From Nilaparvata lugens (Eukaryota > Arthropoda > Insecta > Hemiptera > Delphacidae): a stretch of 64,000 nt of DNA. Position 1 is the first letter of the stretch, and each line of letters opens with the position of its first letter. Where the stretch lies: the NCBI RefSeq assembly GCF_014356525.2, contig NC_052507.1, positions 53,817,819 to 53,881,818 on the forward strand, read 5' to 3'. A model generated the notes under the pieces. That model was not told where the DNA came from. It worked only from the letters and a program-made list of their open reading frames with translations, and made no database searches. Positions 11,902-24,452 of the stretch are shown here, in pieces. A program made the translations under genes and the position numbers.

Positions 11902-12991
11902 TATAGATAAGTAGGAATAAAGTAATGGATAAGTAATAAGTGAATGGAGGAATAAAGTAAAATATATTCTCTAGAGAGAAAAATGTAAGATATTTACTTA
12001 ATTGATTTCTGCAACATGATAAGTATGAGATAAGTTTTTGAGATGTCTTGCTATTGAAATAAATTAATATAGGAGTGGGAGATGCTAAAAATACAGAAAT
12101 TTTCAAGAATCTATAAAAAAATTATTCTCATGTCTAGAGTGACACTCACGGAGCTATTGAATGATGAAAGAAAGTAAGTTATTGTGTGTAGGGGAAGATA
12201 TAAGGCATTTTGTAAATAGTATTCTACATTAGCATGATTCATAGTCACTATGTCGAAGAAATGACTTTTTAATTTTCTTATAACGTATCAGATGAGTAAG
12301 ATATGGTAAGAAATTAATAGTAACGAATTTTATTGTCAAGCAATATTTAAGGATCTTTCCTTTCATGATTTTATCACACCAAACCAAAATTATAAGGATC
12401 AATTTGGTAATAAGTTGACTACCGCATGGATGTAAAGACATATTTACAAACATATAAAGATCTTGTATATAATATAAGATCTCTTCTTTATTGTTTAATT
12501 AACGTGGTTGTCAATATAATAATTATTATTATAATTATTCAACGTGGTTAGAAATTGATTTTAATAAAGTTGTAGGTTGTATTGAATGGAAATATGGTTA
12601 ATGATTTACTAAACAAAAATGTCAACAGATTATAGGGGAATTCTCATTTTACCATGTTGAATCAAATATCATTTGCATTATAAATAATAAGAAATTGGGA
12701 AATGGATGGTTGTCTTATGAGAGGAATATGAATGATGATAAGGATTATAATATTGCTATAAAAATGTAATGACGTTTATTTTCTCTCAATTTATCTCTGT
12801 TTGTTATTGTTGTTTAACTTCCTCTCACAACTAAGCTAGCTTCCTTACTATGCATAGTGTCTTACCAATATTATCTATTAATTCTTTTTTAACAGTTTTT
12901 GAATAAATAAATAAACGGCTTGAAACTTGAATAGAATAGTTGATAGTTGAGAAATAATATGAAATGTGGAGTAACTTCATTGACATACAGA
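11902..12991. other. Non-coding sequence after RPB8 (copy A)
   Basis: AT-rich with no supported gene. Minus-strand ORFs at 11813-12106 and 12229-12453 are identical in copy B but show no domain, and they lie in the block with no visible divergence, so their conservation means nothing. Confidence 0.6.
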
Positions 12992-13565
12992 GGGGTCCAA
13001 AAAAATGTTTACACACTTAGACAGTGAATATCTTGGTAACGCACTGGCAGGCCGTTTCAGGCCGGATCAGAAAGAGCGACATCTTCACAAACAGGTATCT
13101 TCCAATGTTGTTTAATCTTTCCTTTTCAAGCAGGCGTAGCATCGCTGACGCTACACAATATGAGTCTTCAATCCTAAGGTTTCCAACGTAACCGTCGCTC
13201 CATATATCTCGGGCAGCGCTTGCGCTTCGAGCTTAACAATAACACTCGACCACAGCTGAAAATATGATCAAATACAAAAATAATGAAAAAATATATTTTA
13301 TTGTGAACTGTTCATAGCTTGTGTACGGTATTAATACGCATTAATACACTGGGATAATTGCTACATCACCCGAAGACACTAAGGCGGTTTGAAATGGCCT
13401 TCAAGTTTGAATGGTCTGAGACCGCCTCACAGTTTGAATACTGATCGAGCTACCGTACTTTTTTACTAAACATTGAACTACAATACAGAGTAATATTCAT
13501 AGTTGTGCGTTGTTTTGTTCCTTTACGTTCGCTGTCAATTTATTAGTGTATAAATTTTTTGGACC
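12992..13565. mobile_element. Mariner-type MITE with GGGGTCCAAAAAAA ends, copy A
   Basis: The left end GGGGTCCAAAAAAATGTTTA is mirrored by AGTGTATAAATTTTTTGGACC at the right end, giving an imperfect ~22-bp terminal inverted repeat. The 574-bp interior has GC-richer islands (for example GCGTAGCATCGCTGACGCTA, a local palindrome) and no ORF. Assignment to a Tc1/mariner-like group is inference from the end sequence. Confidence 0.6.
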
Positions 13566-16500
13566 ACTTGGTTGTAATTCATAAATTTATATAAATTAAA
13601 AGGAAACTTGCCCATAGGAACAAACTTATTTTAAGAAGTCATTTGAATTGAAAAATATTTTTCAAAGTTTTATTCGAAGTGCTAGGGGATTGAACAATTT
13701 GTCAATCTGACTCTTACATTATCAGTAACTGTACTACCTATTGTTTTTACTGCTTGTAAAATAATTAAAAAACAAATTTCCAACCAGGCATCGTTAAATT
13801 ATCTTACTGGAAACTATAAATTTGCTTGTAACATGTCTATTAAAACTATGGATTAGTAGCATCTTGTAATAAACTGTTTTTTATGAGACAATGATGTTTC
13901 TTTCTATTTTCAAAGCTGAGAATTGTGTTGTACAATTCATTATTCAGACATTAAAGTTTGAATAATAACCAATTAGAAGTTGTGAAGAATCATATTGGAC
14001 TTTTCCTATATTGATGTTGTTTATGTACAGAATTTATTGGAAAAGTTGTCACAGATTTTATACAAATTGAAGACAAAATTAATACTGACATTAAAAATAA
14101 TTGAAGGATTTATTCATTACCGGTATATTAGTTATTCATGAGCATACTGAATGAAATAGTAATATTGTCATAATTACATAGCTATGACACTAACAAATCT
14201 CTGTATTATTTTCTACAATTTTAGTAATCTTGATTTCAATGTTTTAATAAAATTCTATACAGTAATAATACTGTTTAACAATGTTAACACTGTCTTAGAA
14301 ATATTATAAAGAGTATTTTCTCGTAGCAGTGTTAATTCATCAATTTTCATATTTTTCATCATCTTAGAGCCTTGTAATTAAAGCGAATCTTTTAAACTTA
14401 ACTTCAGTGCTTTTGTCTTAAACCTAAAGCCGAATTTCATTGTGATTCTAAACTTTATTCATAAAATACAACATAATATTACGAGTATTGTCACATTCAA
14501 TATTCAATTATTACCATCGTACTAACAAATAAACTGTATGTATCAAATTATCTACTCGCTAGTGAATTATGGTAGTTCTCAAATGAAATTTGTTCAGATT
14601 TCTTACTCTTAATGAGAACTTCACATACTTTACAAGTTACATTCTCAATTACTAAATCTATTTATTAGATTGGAGCTATTCGTTAGGTTCCCATTCCCCA
14701 TGCACAAGCTCAGAAATCATTATTTTCAAGTATCACCCTAAAAAAAAGCCTGATTGGAAACTTTCACTTTTTTATTTGACAAAAATCCTGTACTTGCTTG
14801 AAATTGTTGGTGTCATTATTCTTACTTTATATAATTAACAAACTAATTTTTATTATTGGCTTGGAATAATCTAGGTAGATTTTCTCTGTATATTTCCTAT
14901 ACATGGCTGTACAGTGTGTTTAAGATTGGTGTACCCATTTGTAATTACATATTTTCATAATGTATTATGTAATTTATGTGGTGTGTTAGGTAAGATTCAA
15001 GGAGATTGAACACAAAACTCAGCAACAATGGCTGCCATTAACATTAGATTAGTAACTGAAATCATTGTTCATTTCTAGGAAAGAAATTGTCGTAGAATTA
15101 AGGAACTAGAACGTTGAATAGGATTGTGTGTTAATGAAAATTTAAACAATTTTGTACACATATTTTGTAATAAATTGAAGTCTTTTTTGTAAAAAAAACT
15201 GCTGTTTATATGTAGTTTTATTTGAACCACACCTTCAAGAAAGCCAAATTCCTATTTAGGCACCTGCTTGTTCATTTGTTGCGTTTTGTAGTGAAGGAAA
15301 AATCTAATTGATTACACCATATTCCATACAAATTTACTTTTGAAGAGGGATATGCGCAGCAGAGAAAGGTAGGGATACAGCGGCGGTGATGTTGCCTTTC
15401 TAAAGTGGCCAGTGTTCTCTAGTTTCTAGTTAGTTTTTAAGTGTTCATGATACGCATACGAAGTTTCCTCTCTAAAAGCACTGAGTCTAATCGACAAATT
15501 GGCAACTGCACTTCTACCTAAGACTCTATTCATCACTGTAATTGGCTGATCTCCCTCATAAGCCCATATCTTCTAAACAAATTTTAGCGAATTTCCCAAA
15601 TCTGATTGTAGTTTTCCTAACATTAAGAAGCATAAGGATTCAAAATATTAGATACCTATTTCAATTAGGTTGAAACTTGCCCCATACATAGAACTTGACT
15701 TAATAAATGTCGAGACCAAAATGATAGTGCATGTAGCTCCTATAGCCTACAGGATTAGCTTTATGCAGCTCCAAACATGAAATTTGAAAAAAATCAAAAT
15801 ATTTCCTGAACGGTGGCGAATGTGATTGGAGATTTGCATTCATCGCATCAAGAAGCATTGGGATGCAAACTTTCATGCAATTTAAAATACTTACTATTTT
15901 CACAAAAAATCTTAAAAACCCATGAGCTATTTTGTATTATGGACTAGAATTAACATCAGGCGTATTTTTGCCAGAAAACGAAAAGTATTTCATATTGGGT
16001 TGAAACTCACATCATACGTACCGGTAGGCCTATAGTGCTAGTGCTTGACCTGAGAACTGTCAAGACCCAAGTTGGCACCTCTTATAGCTACTATGGTGAA
16101 AGCTTTACTCAAAAAATTACAGTACTTTCCAGTTTTTATTAAGGAAACTAGCTGGCCCGGCGAACTTCATACATCAAAAAGTCAATGTAGGTATCTCATG
16201 TCACACTTGACTTTATCTGGTGAATCACAAAATTTATCTGGCAACCTTTTCAGTTTTCATTTACATTCAATAAGGTCTTCCTATGTGCTTAGTCATGCAG
16301 CATTTATTATTCCGTAAACATATTCTTCAGAATCAATTAGTAGTTATATCTACAATTAAAGTGTTGAAAATACTTAATGTTGAATCAGTGTTTCAAAGAT
16401 GGATTTAATGCATTCATAGTTGTTGATTTGTCAATAGATGGTCCAGGAAATATGCGATATACAACGAATCTCACAGAATACCATTTCTTCCATCTTCCAT

Positions 16501-16933
16501 TTTAGGATGAATAACATCAGTTTAGCTATTAGCTAAATTTGAAAAAAATTGTAAATTATTTTGTCATTCTTCAGTAATTAATGATGCAATATGAACAACT
16601 CTCTTTCATGAGGTGAATCATGTTTCTCCAACATTTTCCAGTTTCTCAATGGTAGGGGACTGATAATTATATTATTTGTATAGGTCTTCTAAGGAACCAT
16701 TATCTACAGTTGGTACTAATCAACTACACTTCAACTCCAAACTACCATATTAATACCAGTACACAATTTATCGACAGTACAGGATTTTGAATAAAATTCA
16801 ATGAAATATTTTAATCAAAAACACGTGATCCGCTAATCGATATACATTATACTGTCAATGTCTAAATAGTAAATTTACTAAAAACCAAATAATTCTAAAC
16901 ACCGAAGACAGCACAATTATTCGAAACAAAACA
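13566..16933. other. Non-coding sequence (copy A; matches 33758-37338)
   Basis: AT-rich intergenic sequence with no supported gene. It contains a CTAGCTGGCCCGGCGAACTT segment near 16150 (36582 in copy B), a motif I associate from memory with dispersed arthropod transposon remnants. ORFs here (15700-15903, 16072-16317) differ by indels between copies. Confidence 0.5.
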
Positions 16934-17320
16934 ATGTCTTTAGAACATAAATGTTTCATGCAATCCGTTCCACTCGCGCATGCATACAAAAGAGACTGTT
17001 TTCCCGGCAGTTTCACGATGGATTCCGATGACGATGTGGTCGTTTTGTCATGGTGGCTAAGGAATAACGAAATACGAAAATACTGGGTACTCCCACTGAT
17101 CAAGGATCGAGACCATAGTTCCCTCGTTGTTGCGAACTTGCTCATAAGTGATCCTATCAAATTTAAGGATTTTTTCCGAATGTCTAAGCCACTTGTTGAT
17201 CGTTTGGTGGCATTGGTTGGTGCACAAATAACGAAGAGGGACACCAACTGGAGGCTGGCTGTGAGCCAGCCATTTTGTGTGTTGTTGATTTACTGCTTCC
17301 GATTAACTATTTCAAAATGA
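16934..17320 (+). pseudogene. PIF/Harbinger transposase, N-terminal fragment, copy A
   Basis: The 128-codon frame encodes RKYWVLPLIKDRD, then FKDFFRMSKPLVDRLVALVG, ITKRDTNWRLAVS. This is the N-terminal pattern of Harbinger/HARBI1-like transposases (WV.P....R, F..FFRMS...FD.L...V, I...DTN.R). The protein stops before the DDE nuclease domain, so it cannot be catalytic. Its end overlaps the tail of a MADF-type ORF on the other strand, which is the second gene of such elements. The central part of the parent transposon, including the catalytic domain, has been deleted. The right end of this element is lost in the N gap. Confidence 0.82.
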
Positions 17321-17469
17321 ATACCTGAATTGTCCAATTCTTTTGCAACTACTTCCCATGCAATCTGTACTTTGTCCCTGTTGCTGTACTCCTTCAGTTG
17401 AAAGTCACAAAGGCACGGGCGTTTTTCTACAGCTTCGGCCAACTCTACTTGGAATGAAATTCCTGCCAT
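17290..17469 (-). pseudogene. Harbinger-associated MADF-type DNA-binding protein, N-terminal fragment, copy A
   Basis: A 59-codon minus-strand frame from the ATG at 17467-17469 reads FQVELAEAVEKRPCLCDF, then YSNRDKVQIAWEVVAKEL. This is the start of a MADF/Myb-SANT-like domain (L..AV..RP.L.D....Y.NRD....AW..VA.EL). PIF/Harbinger elements encode a transposase plus such a DNA-binding accessory protein. Here the two genes point at each other and both are cut off after their N-terminal parts. The stop TAA at 17290-17292 lies inside the former transposase reading frame. Confidence 0.75.
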
Positions 17470-17738
17470 AATTTTCTGTAAAATTATTTTAAATTACAAT
17501 CACAAACTAAGCTAATTTAATTACTTATAATTTAATTAGTTATATTATAATTAAATTAAATCAAATTACAAATTTAAAATTAAGCTATATGACAAATTAC
17601 AAATAGCTATCACACAAATTTCTACAAATCACACAATTTCTCAATGTGAAACGTGAAACTACAGCTAGAGGAAACCGATTATTCGAGTTTCACAAAATCT
17701 GGTTTCACGCAAAAAAAACTGGAATTTCATGAAGCGCA

Positions 17739-17838
17739 NNNNNNNNNNNNNNNNNNNNNNNNNNNNNNNNNNNNNNNNNNNNNNNNNNNNNNNNNNNNNN
17801 NNNNNNNNNNNNNNNNNNNNNNNNNNNNNNNNNNNNNN
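17739..17838. other. Assembly gap, 100 N
   Basis: A run of exactly 100 N is the usual placeholder for a scaffold join of unknown length. It falls at the end of copy A, inside the Harbinger remnant, and the sequence after it does not continue copy A. Confidence 0.99.
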
Positions 17839-20257
17839 AAGTTAATCTGGATGGGGGCCGAAATAAAACAAAAGTAATGACTGTCTTAAATAGGGACGAA
17901 GAGAGAAAGAAAGAGAGCTAGTGAGTGAGAGGACGTGGGGGGAGTCAAGTTGATGAGTAAGCCTAGTGCATCTTCCGGGTGCCTAAATTACAATTGTTCT
18001 AATAGGTGAACTTTTATTTAATTAGCTGTGAAATTGAGCTCGTGGCTTTTGATAAAATTTTAGCTCTATTCCAGAGCTTTTGATCCAGAACTTTCTAGTC
18101 AGAGCTTTTGATCAAATTATATAATTAAGGTTAGGAGGATCGAGGCCTTTTCCACACTGTGCTCAAACTAAGAGTCTGTGATAACGTAAATTTCTATAGG
18201 AAAGCATCTGAAGATATTAAGTCATTTGAGAAGATGGAAATTTGATTCACCAAAGATATCAGTTTCATATTTTGAAAATTCAGCAAATAATTAAAATAGA
18301 ATTGAATGAAAATATTCTACTTGGCGTAGGTGGGAATTGGTAACCCTTTTCACTCTTATCTCAAGTGAACTCTATTCATGAACTATGTGAATTATCAATA
18401 TTTTAGTCGTTATTAACTCAATACCAATTCAGTACGGAAATTCGACTAAAAATTTTAACAAAATCATAATGCTTGATATGTTCCCAATATAGTCAACCAT
18501 AGTCTTCCTATACTTGCATTAAAATAATACTACTGGTTGCATTATCTGATGCCTCAGTATCCCGTGAACATCAGTTTATTACTTTTCCTACAGTTACGTT
18601 GAAAAGTGGCCATTGCTGCACTGATTACAGAACGCAAAGAATCACTTTTCCGCTCTAGTGCGGGAAAAATTTTTCTGCACTCCAGATTTGCAACATGGCA
18701 ACGCAAAATACTTAGTAGGTTATATGGAGCAACAGTGCAGCAAAATCAAAATGAAGTTGGTAACAGTGACTGCTGTGGCTGCTATAGTGAGCAGAGGTGC
18801 AACGAAGCACAACGAGCAAATTATTAAGTAGATATTATAACCAAGGACAACATTTTTATTCAATTTGACAATAAATTAAGGTTTTATCAATAATAAAATT
18901 ACACAGAAAAACATTTGATGCATTCAGGCAATTTTACCATAATTACCCACTTTTCATATTCAATGGTAACTGTAGAAAAACTTAATGTGAAATACGTGCG
19001 CAAAGTTCCTCTGCTTCACTCAACAAACCATTCCGCCCTCGCCTACGGCTCGGGCGTAAACGTTTCTTTCGGTGCAGCAAACTGTCACTTTGCGCACTAG
19101 TTGCACAAATAACTATTCCAACTAATACATTGAATGAGCAATGTAAGGAATATCATGTAATGTAATGAACAATATAAAATATTAGTTAGCATTTTCCAAT
19201 ACCTCAGTATCTTCTCAAAACTAGTCCATTTCTTTCCAACTAATACATCCTATACTAGCGAACAGTGTGCCTATAATATGTGAGTTAGTTTAGTTTTTAT
19301 GATACTGGCAAGGTGTTCCAAGATAACAGTAATTAATGTGAAACTGATAAAGTGTAATGCACCAACTCAAGGTTTCAGCAGCTTTACAACAGCATAATAA
19401 TATAGCTATTGAAATGTTCAGCTACCGTAAGATACACTTCAAACTATTACCATAGCATTCCTAATGAAAAATAACATCAATGCTCCCTATTCACACAATG
19501 CTGACATTATTATGTGAATCGTAGTAGGCCTATAGGTTGACTACCTGAGCCAACAAATTTCAATTATACTGTGTTCTTATCTTTGTGATGATTAACTGCA
19601 TGTAAAGTTATTAAGTTTCATCTGGTTGTACAGTGAGATTTTGACTTGTAATGCTGACAGTTTCAGTTAGAAATTCACATTAAACTGTAAGCATTGATGC
19701 TATCTGACAGTTTAAAGTGAATCTCAATAAAATAAAAGCGACAACCTGGCTTTATATTCTCGTACTGCACTGTAATAAGATCCACGTTTCAAGTCAGCAT
19801 CTGATGAAGATTAATTAACATTGATTTGCTATCACTCTCTGTCGTTAGACAAAACAGATAGCTATATCCTTTTCCAACTCCTCACCGTTGCCAAATCGTT
19901 TATAGGCTACAAAGTTGGAAATTATGAAGAATAAAGAAACCAATAGAAAGAAGAAAAGGGTGGTGAAGTAGAAAAAGAAGCACAAAGAAGAACATTGTTA
20001 ATGACTGGTATGCTTCCTCAAGACCTTTCTCCCCACCCTCCCTTGACATGGTGGGGGGGACAATTGTCCAGGGGTCAACTAATATGAACTTTGTGGCGTC
20101 ACCCGGCCCTCCCTAGATCCTACTCAATTCTCAATTATTATTACAATCATCGGTTCTAAAGTATACTGTAGTCACTGTCCATGCTTCAAATATGTTGGTT
20201 TAAATGTGCAGTAGACTAAATGACTGTATGGAATTCTCTTCAGCTTGTGTCATGCTT
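17839..20257. other. 2.4 kb between gap and copy B, no gene seen
   Basis: No exon is recognised. Near 18600-18830 and 18990-19110 are GC-richer patches with repeat-like sequence (for example CGCCCTCGCCTACGGCTCGG) resembling the block near 61560. Near 20020-20115 is a short C/G-rich patch. Because copy B begins immediately after this stretch, it probably represents the upstream flank of the duplicated segment, with its copy-A equivalent lying before the window. I searched it for mir-317 and did not see it. Confidence 0.6.
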
Positions 20258-22754
20258 GTTGTGTGGATTGGTGTATACAGTTATACTTCAAATGAAACTT
20301 TATACTGAAATGGAACTATGGTGAATCAGTTTACAAGATAACTCAAATATAGAATGTTGAAAGATGGACTCATAGATGGAATGAAACAAATAACTTCATG
20401 TCTTCTTCTATATCATTTGGTGTTGACTAACGTAAGTTAGTGAACATAATTTAAATGTTTTCTCATACAATTTCTAATATCCTTTATTTTTTTGAAGACA
20501 CACTAAATTGTCTTCTTTGCCTTTCACCTTGAGTTGATTTTGCTGATAAGAGTTGATTTTCTGTCATTCGGTGTTGTAAATAAAATGTATTTACCTCTTA
20601 CCTTCAGTTGATCTTCTCCCTTATTCAAGGGAAAATGGATAGCTGAATAGCTCTGAATAGCTCTATTGCCTCAATTCATCAATTATTTATAGATTAGCGA
20701 TCTACTTAAACAATGTACGGTACAGAATCTATTCATAATTTACTGTTTCAAGTTCTATTTGATCTTATTTCAAGTAATCATAATTTCATGCAGCTATAAA
20801 ACTGTCAAGCAAATTCTATTTACAGTAAACTGTTTTTATTTCATCATTTTAAAATAGCTATAATTTTATCTCCTTCTCTAACCTCTCCATTGTTTGTCAA
20901 TTTAAAGAAATTTCAAACAAGTTTTTGAAACCATTTATGCCCTTTTAGTTGGGAAAAATTGAAATATTTCTAGACTATTGAAGCATGTGTTGAAACCCTC
21001 CTTTAAAATTCCTCTTTCAACTACTAGTGAGATTTGACAAAATTTAACTTGTTTTTTTCTAATTGTACTTTCCGGTGTTTCAACCAAGCCTCACTGTGTT
21101 GATGTGTGAGTATTATTATAACCTATAGCGGTAATAGCACTATACTTTCATCTATTTCCAAATCCTTTCATCTTTCAGAATGCTTTCATTTCAGTTGTTT
21201 TTCATCGCTTATTAACCTCTACAATAACGCATAGATAGCATGCTTTCTGTTGTAATTCTTTCTCTACGTAATCTAAACTGTACACATGGATAACATCAAA
21301 AACTGTAAATTAGAAAAAATGAAACATTTTACATTTTCCTACTTCTTCTAACTGCATGTTCCAACAGAACAATATAACATCTTTAACAGTAATAGTATAG
21401 CCTACTACTAACTTTTTGAAAAACATTTTTCATTCTTAACATTTTCTTGATCCAATTTCATTCACATTCATAATGCAACTCTGTAGTAGTATCTTCGTAG
21501 CATTCTTCTTTTTGTCTTGGTTTTGCATCATTTTTCTTCTCAACCTGAGTGTATTCTACACTTTTCAAGAACCCAGGGCTCATAAAACCTTCCAACACAT
21601 CACATTCTTTTTCTATCAATCATGGTTATTATTTACTTCGTTTGAGTTTGGTTGAAGTTGTTTGTTTTAGTCTGTTTGGGGAGGGAATATAATAAAATCT
21701 TGTATCAGTAACCGTTGCCTTACCTAAAAATGTACCTACCAATTCTGACTCTCTTTTCTGTCATTCACTCTCCTGGATAATAATGTATAATCTAGATTAT
21801 TAAAATTTGGCCTAATAGGCCTCTAATAGTATTTCATGATTGGGTTATACTGTTCATTTGAATGTGCTAGGTAGGAGCTGGATGTTTTAGTATTCTACAT
21901 ATTTTCAGAGTTTAATAATGTGAGATTTTTTGGAAAAGATAAGTTGAAAACCCCGTACTTAAACTGATAAATATTTCCTAAAATCACTTCAGTATCAGAA
22001 TGACCATATCGCATAATATAATCTTCTATTTGAAAATGTCCAATAACTTGTAAAGAGAACTGTTCTGAACTTAGAATACAATTAGGGTAGGTAAATTTGT
22101 AGTTATGAATTATTTTTAACCATCCTTCCATGAAGAAAAATGATATTTATTAGTATTGATTCTCAACTAACTCGATACATGAGTGATTTGATGAATTTAA
22201 ATAAAAATAGATGACCATGAATTAATAAAGTTTGAACAGTATAAACTTGTGAATCAAAGTTTCAAAAGTTTATTTATTTTGCTGGTTAAAGCATCCTATG
22301 ATACTTCCAAAGCCTGATCATGCTTGTAATCTTCTTCATAAAAAACTATCCTGAAAAATTCGTTTTCTATTTTAAATTTAATTAATCGAAAAAATGTAAT
22401 TTGAATCACAGAGAAGAACCATAGCATTGTTGTTTTTCATGTATATAGTTGTTTCATAACATTTCAACTTGACCACAGAACAAATCCGCGTTAGGTTGGG
22501 TCAAGTTATTGTAAATTTGATGTTTTTCTGGTGGAAATTTATCAAATAGTGTTAGGTGGTTTTGGAGCCCTGGTCTTGACGTTTGCTGTTCGTTCAGTAG
22601 TGCTGTAAATTTTTTGTAGATTTTGAAGCAACTCTGTCTCTTCTCTCTCTAATACTGGTTGTTTCTTCGATTGTCTGTCCCACTCAGGTGTTGTTCAGTG
22701 GCGTCATCGTTATGACGTCATTATCCAAGATGGCGGATGCGCGCAAAAATTTGA

Positions 22755-22838
22755 ATCCTGGGGTGCGTGCCAGAGGCGCGTTTACAGTGTTATCAAATCT
22801 ATCTTGTAAATGCACTATCTGGTACGACATGCCAGGAT
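22755..22838 (+). ncRNA. mir-277: mir-277 microRNA precursor (copy B)
   Basis: The 84-nt hairpin is the same as in copy A, with the mature 3p arm at 22807-22829. No base change was seen inside the hairpin, although flanking sequence differs: a C/T change 13 bp after the start of the upstream CRE-like site, and a one-base deletion about 30 bp downstream. That is the pattern expected of a constrained RNA in two alleles or copies. Confidence 0.95.
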
Positions 22839-24318
22839 GATCTGTCGTCGGTTCGGTACCCACCCAATCTCAGTCAGACCTTCCAAGTGCCTCAAATCAG
22901 TGACAAAACTAAAGAGTCGAACTTTCTGTCGATAAAAACTCTTCAAAGTGTCTCAGAGAATGTTTGTGAGCATTTAAAATCAAAGACTGATTAAGACATT
23001 AGATAAAACTTGAATTTGGTTCTTGAAATGTGTTATTTGATCTAGCATTGTCAGTGGCAAAAGCAAATACTTCTAATACTGTATTATCATAAGGTTAAAT
23101 TTGTTTTTCTTTTTAGATTAGTTTCCGTTTTTAATATTTAGCAGAATATCTAATAACTCTTCTCTGTGACGAGCTATATTATGAACCTTCTCCTTGATTT
23201 ACAGTGTCTTCGTAATTAGTTGAATCTATTTCCAGGATCAAACTAAAGTTTTGAAGTATCAATTCAGATGAAATTTCACATTCAATAGATTGAAATGTGT
23301 AATTCTCTGCTTCCTAATGAATTTCTGCTCTGCTAAAACCTGTACCATTAATTCTCAAGGGAGTTTTCACACATTCGCAGCCTGCCAATGTGTGAACATT
23401 CCCATAACAATCAATGGTGTTCTCTGTGCTTAGTTGAGAAACTTTAGAGATTTTCAAGCTACCCTATCTAAAAAATTGTCTTTAGGTTAATATGAAATAT
23501 TTCCTGTTAACGAGCATTTTCAGTGACAATCAAATATTTATTACGATGTAATCAATCATAATTTGTTATAGGCCTTATGTAAGATGACTTGATAAGAAAA
23601 AGTCTCCCACACACTAGACACGGATGGAATGGTGAGCCAAGAAAGATATTCTCATGTCCAGTGTGTGGTAGCCTTTTTTCGATATCATAAAGCCTCTAAA
23701 TTCTCATGAGGCAAGCCCTTAAATCCCTAAATTGCGATCCAAGTTATAAGCATAAGCAATCTATAAGGACAATTTAACGTATTTTATGTGGATTAAGTTA
23801 GTTATACAAATATATAAGTTATGTGATGTACATGTCAGTGTCTGAAGTACAAATCGGATTTGCATTTTTTTAAATTGATATTATATTTCATTTCTTCTGG
23901 AGTGGATATCGTTTGCTATCTTGAACTTGCACTTTCAGAACACTTTCATATTTTTTAATGAATCCAGATGTATTTCAAGGCACTGAGCCCGATCTTTCTC
24001 TATGGCAAGTCAAGTTCTTTTTCATTTTCAATTTCAATAAAAAATTCAATTTCATATCAGTCTACCTACTATAGCATTTATACTGAAGATAGGATTCAGT
24101 GCCTTAAAGCTCGTCCGAATACTACAAATAATTAGAATAATAGCATAGTGATAATAGTGATAAGCATAGACGGTCTATAGTTCCATACATCTACCGTGTG
24201 ATAGTAATTAAGTGATAACTCATGATGATTTGGTTGAAATATACTACTGAAACTACAAGTTGAAGTAATGCATTTCAATCGAATAAAGTATTTTAATAGG
24301 ACTGCTTGAATTGTTTTA

Positions 24319-24452
24319 TTAATACAGAAATAACCACATATTTCAAATGGCTTGAAAGCTGAAACTACGGTAGTAGTGCGTATATAAAAAGTGTTTAAGT
24401 GTTTCGATAAAAAATCACAAAAAAGGGTACTATGTGGTTATTTCTGTATTAA
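24319..24452. mobile_element. Small inverted-repeat element (MITE-like), copy B
   Basis: Counterpart of 4058-4190 with both 22-bp arms intact. The spacer between the arms differs by small indels, including an extra CGGTAG-type insertion. Confidence 0.7.

Larger units (their letters stand above)
1..17738 (+). repeat. Direct duplication, copy A (truncated by gap)
   Basis: The segment matches 20258-38159 in the same orientation almost base for base. Landmarks in both copies are mir-277, a 352-bp MITE, a CA microsatellite, mir-34, the RPB8 last exon and a Harbinger remnant. The coordinate offset drifts from 20257 at the start to 20230 at 8.7 kb, 20197 at 9.6-13.3 kb and about 20435 at 15.7 kb, so the copies differ by many small indels and one of ~246 bp. 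Copy A starts at or before the window edge and ends at the N gap. Between the named elements I see only AT-rich non-coding sequence. Confidence 0.97.

Noticed and set aside
18606..18827. 73-codon ORF after the gap
   Set aside because: Falls in a GC-richer repeat patch; no recognisable domain or splice context.
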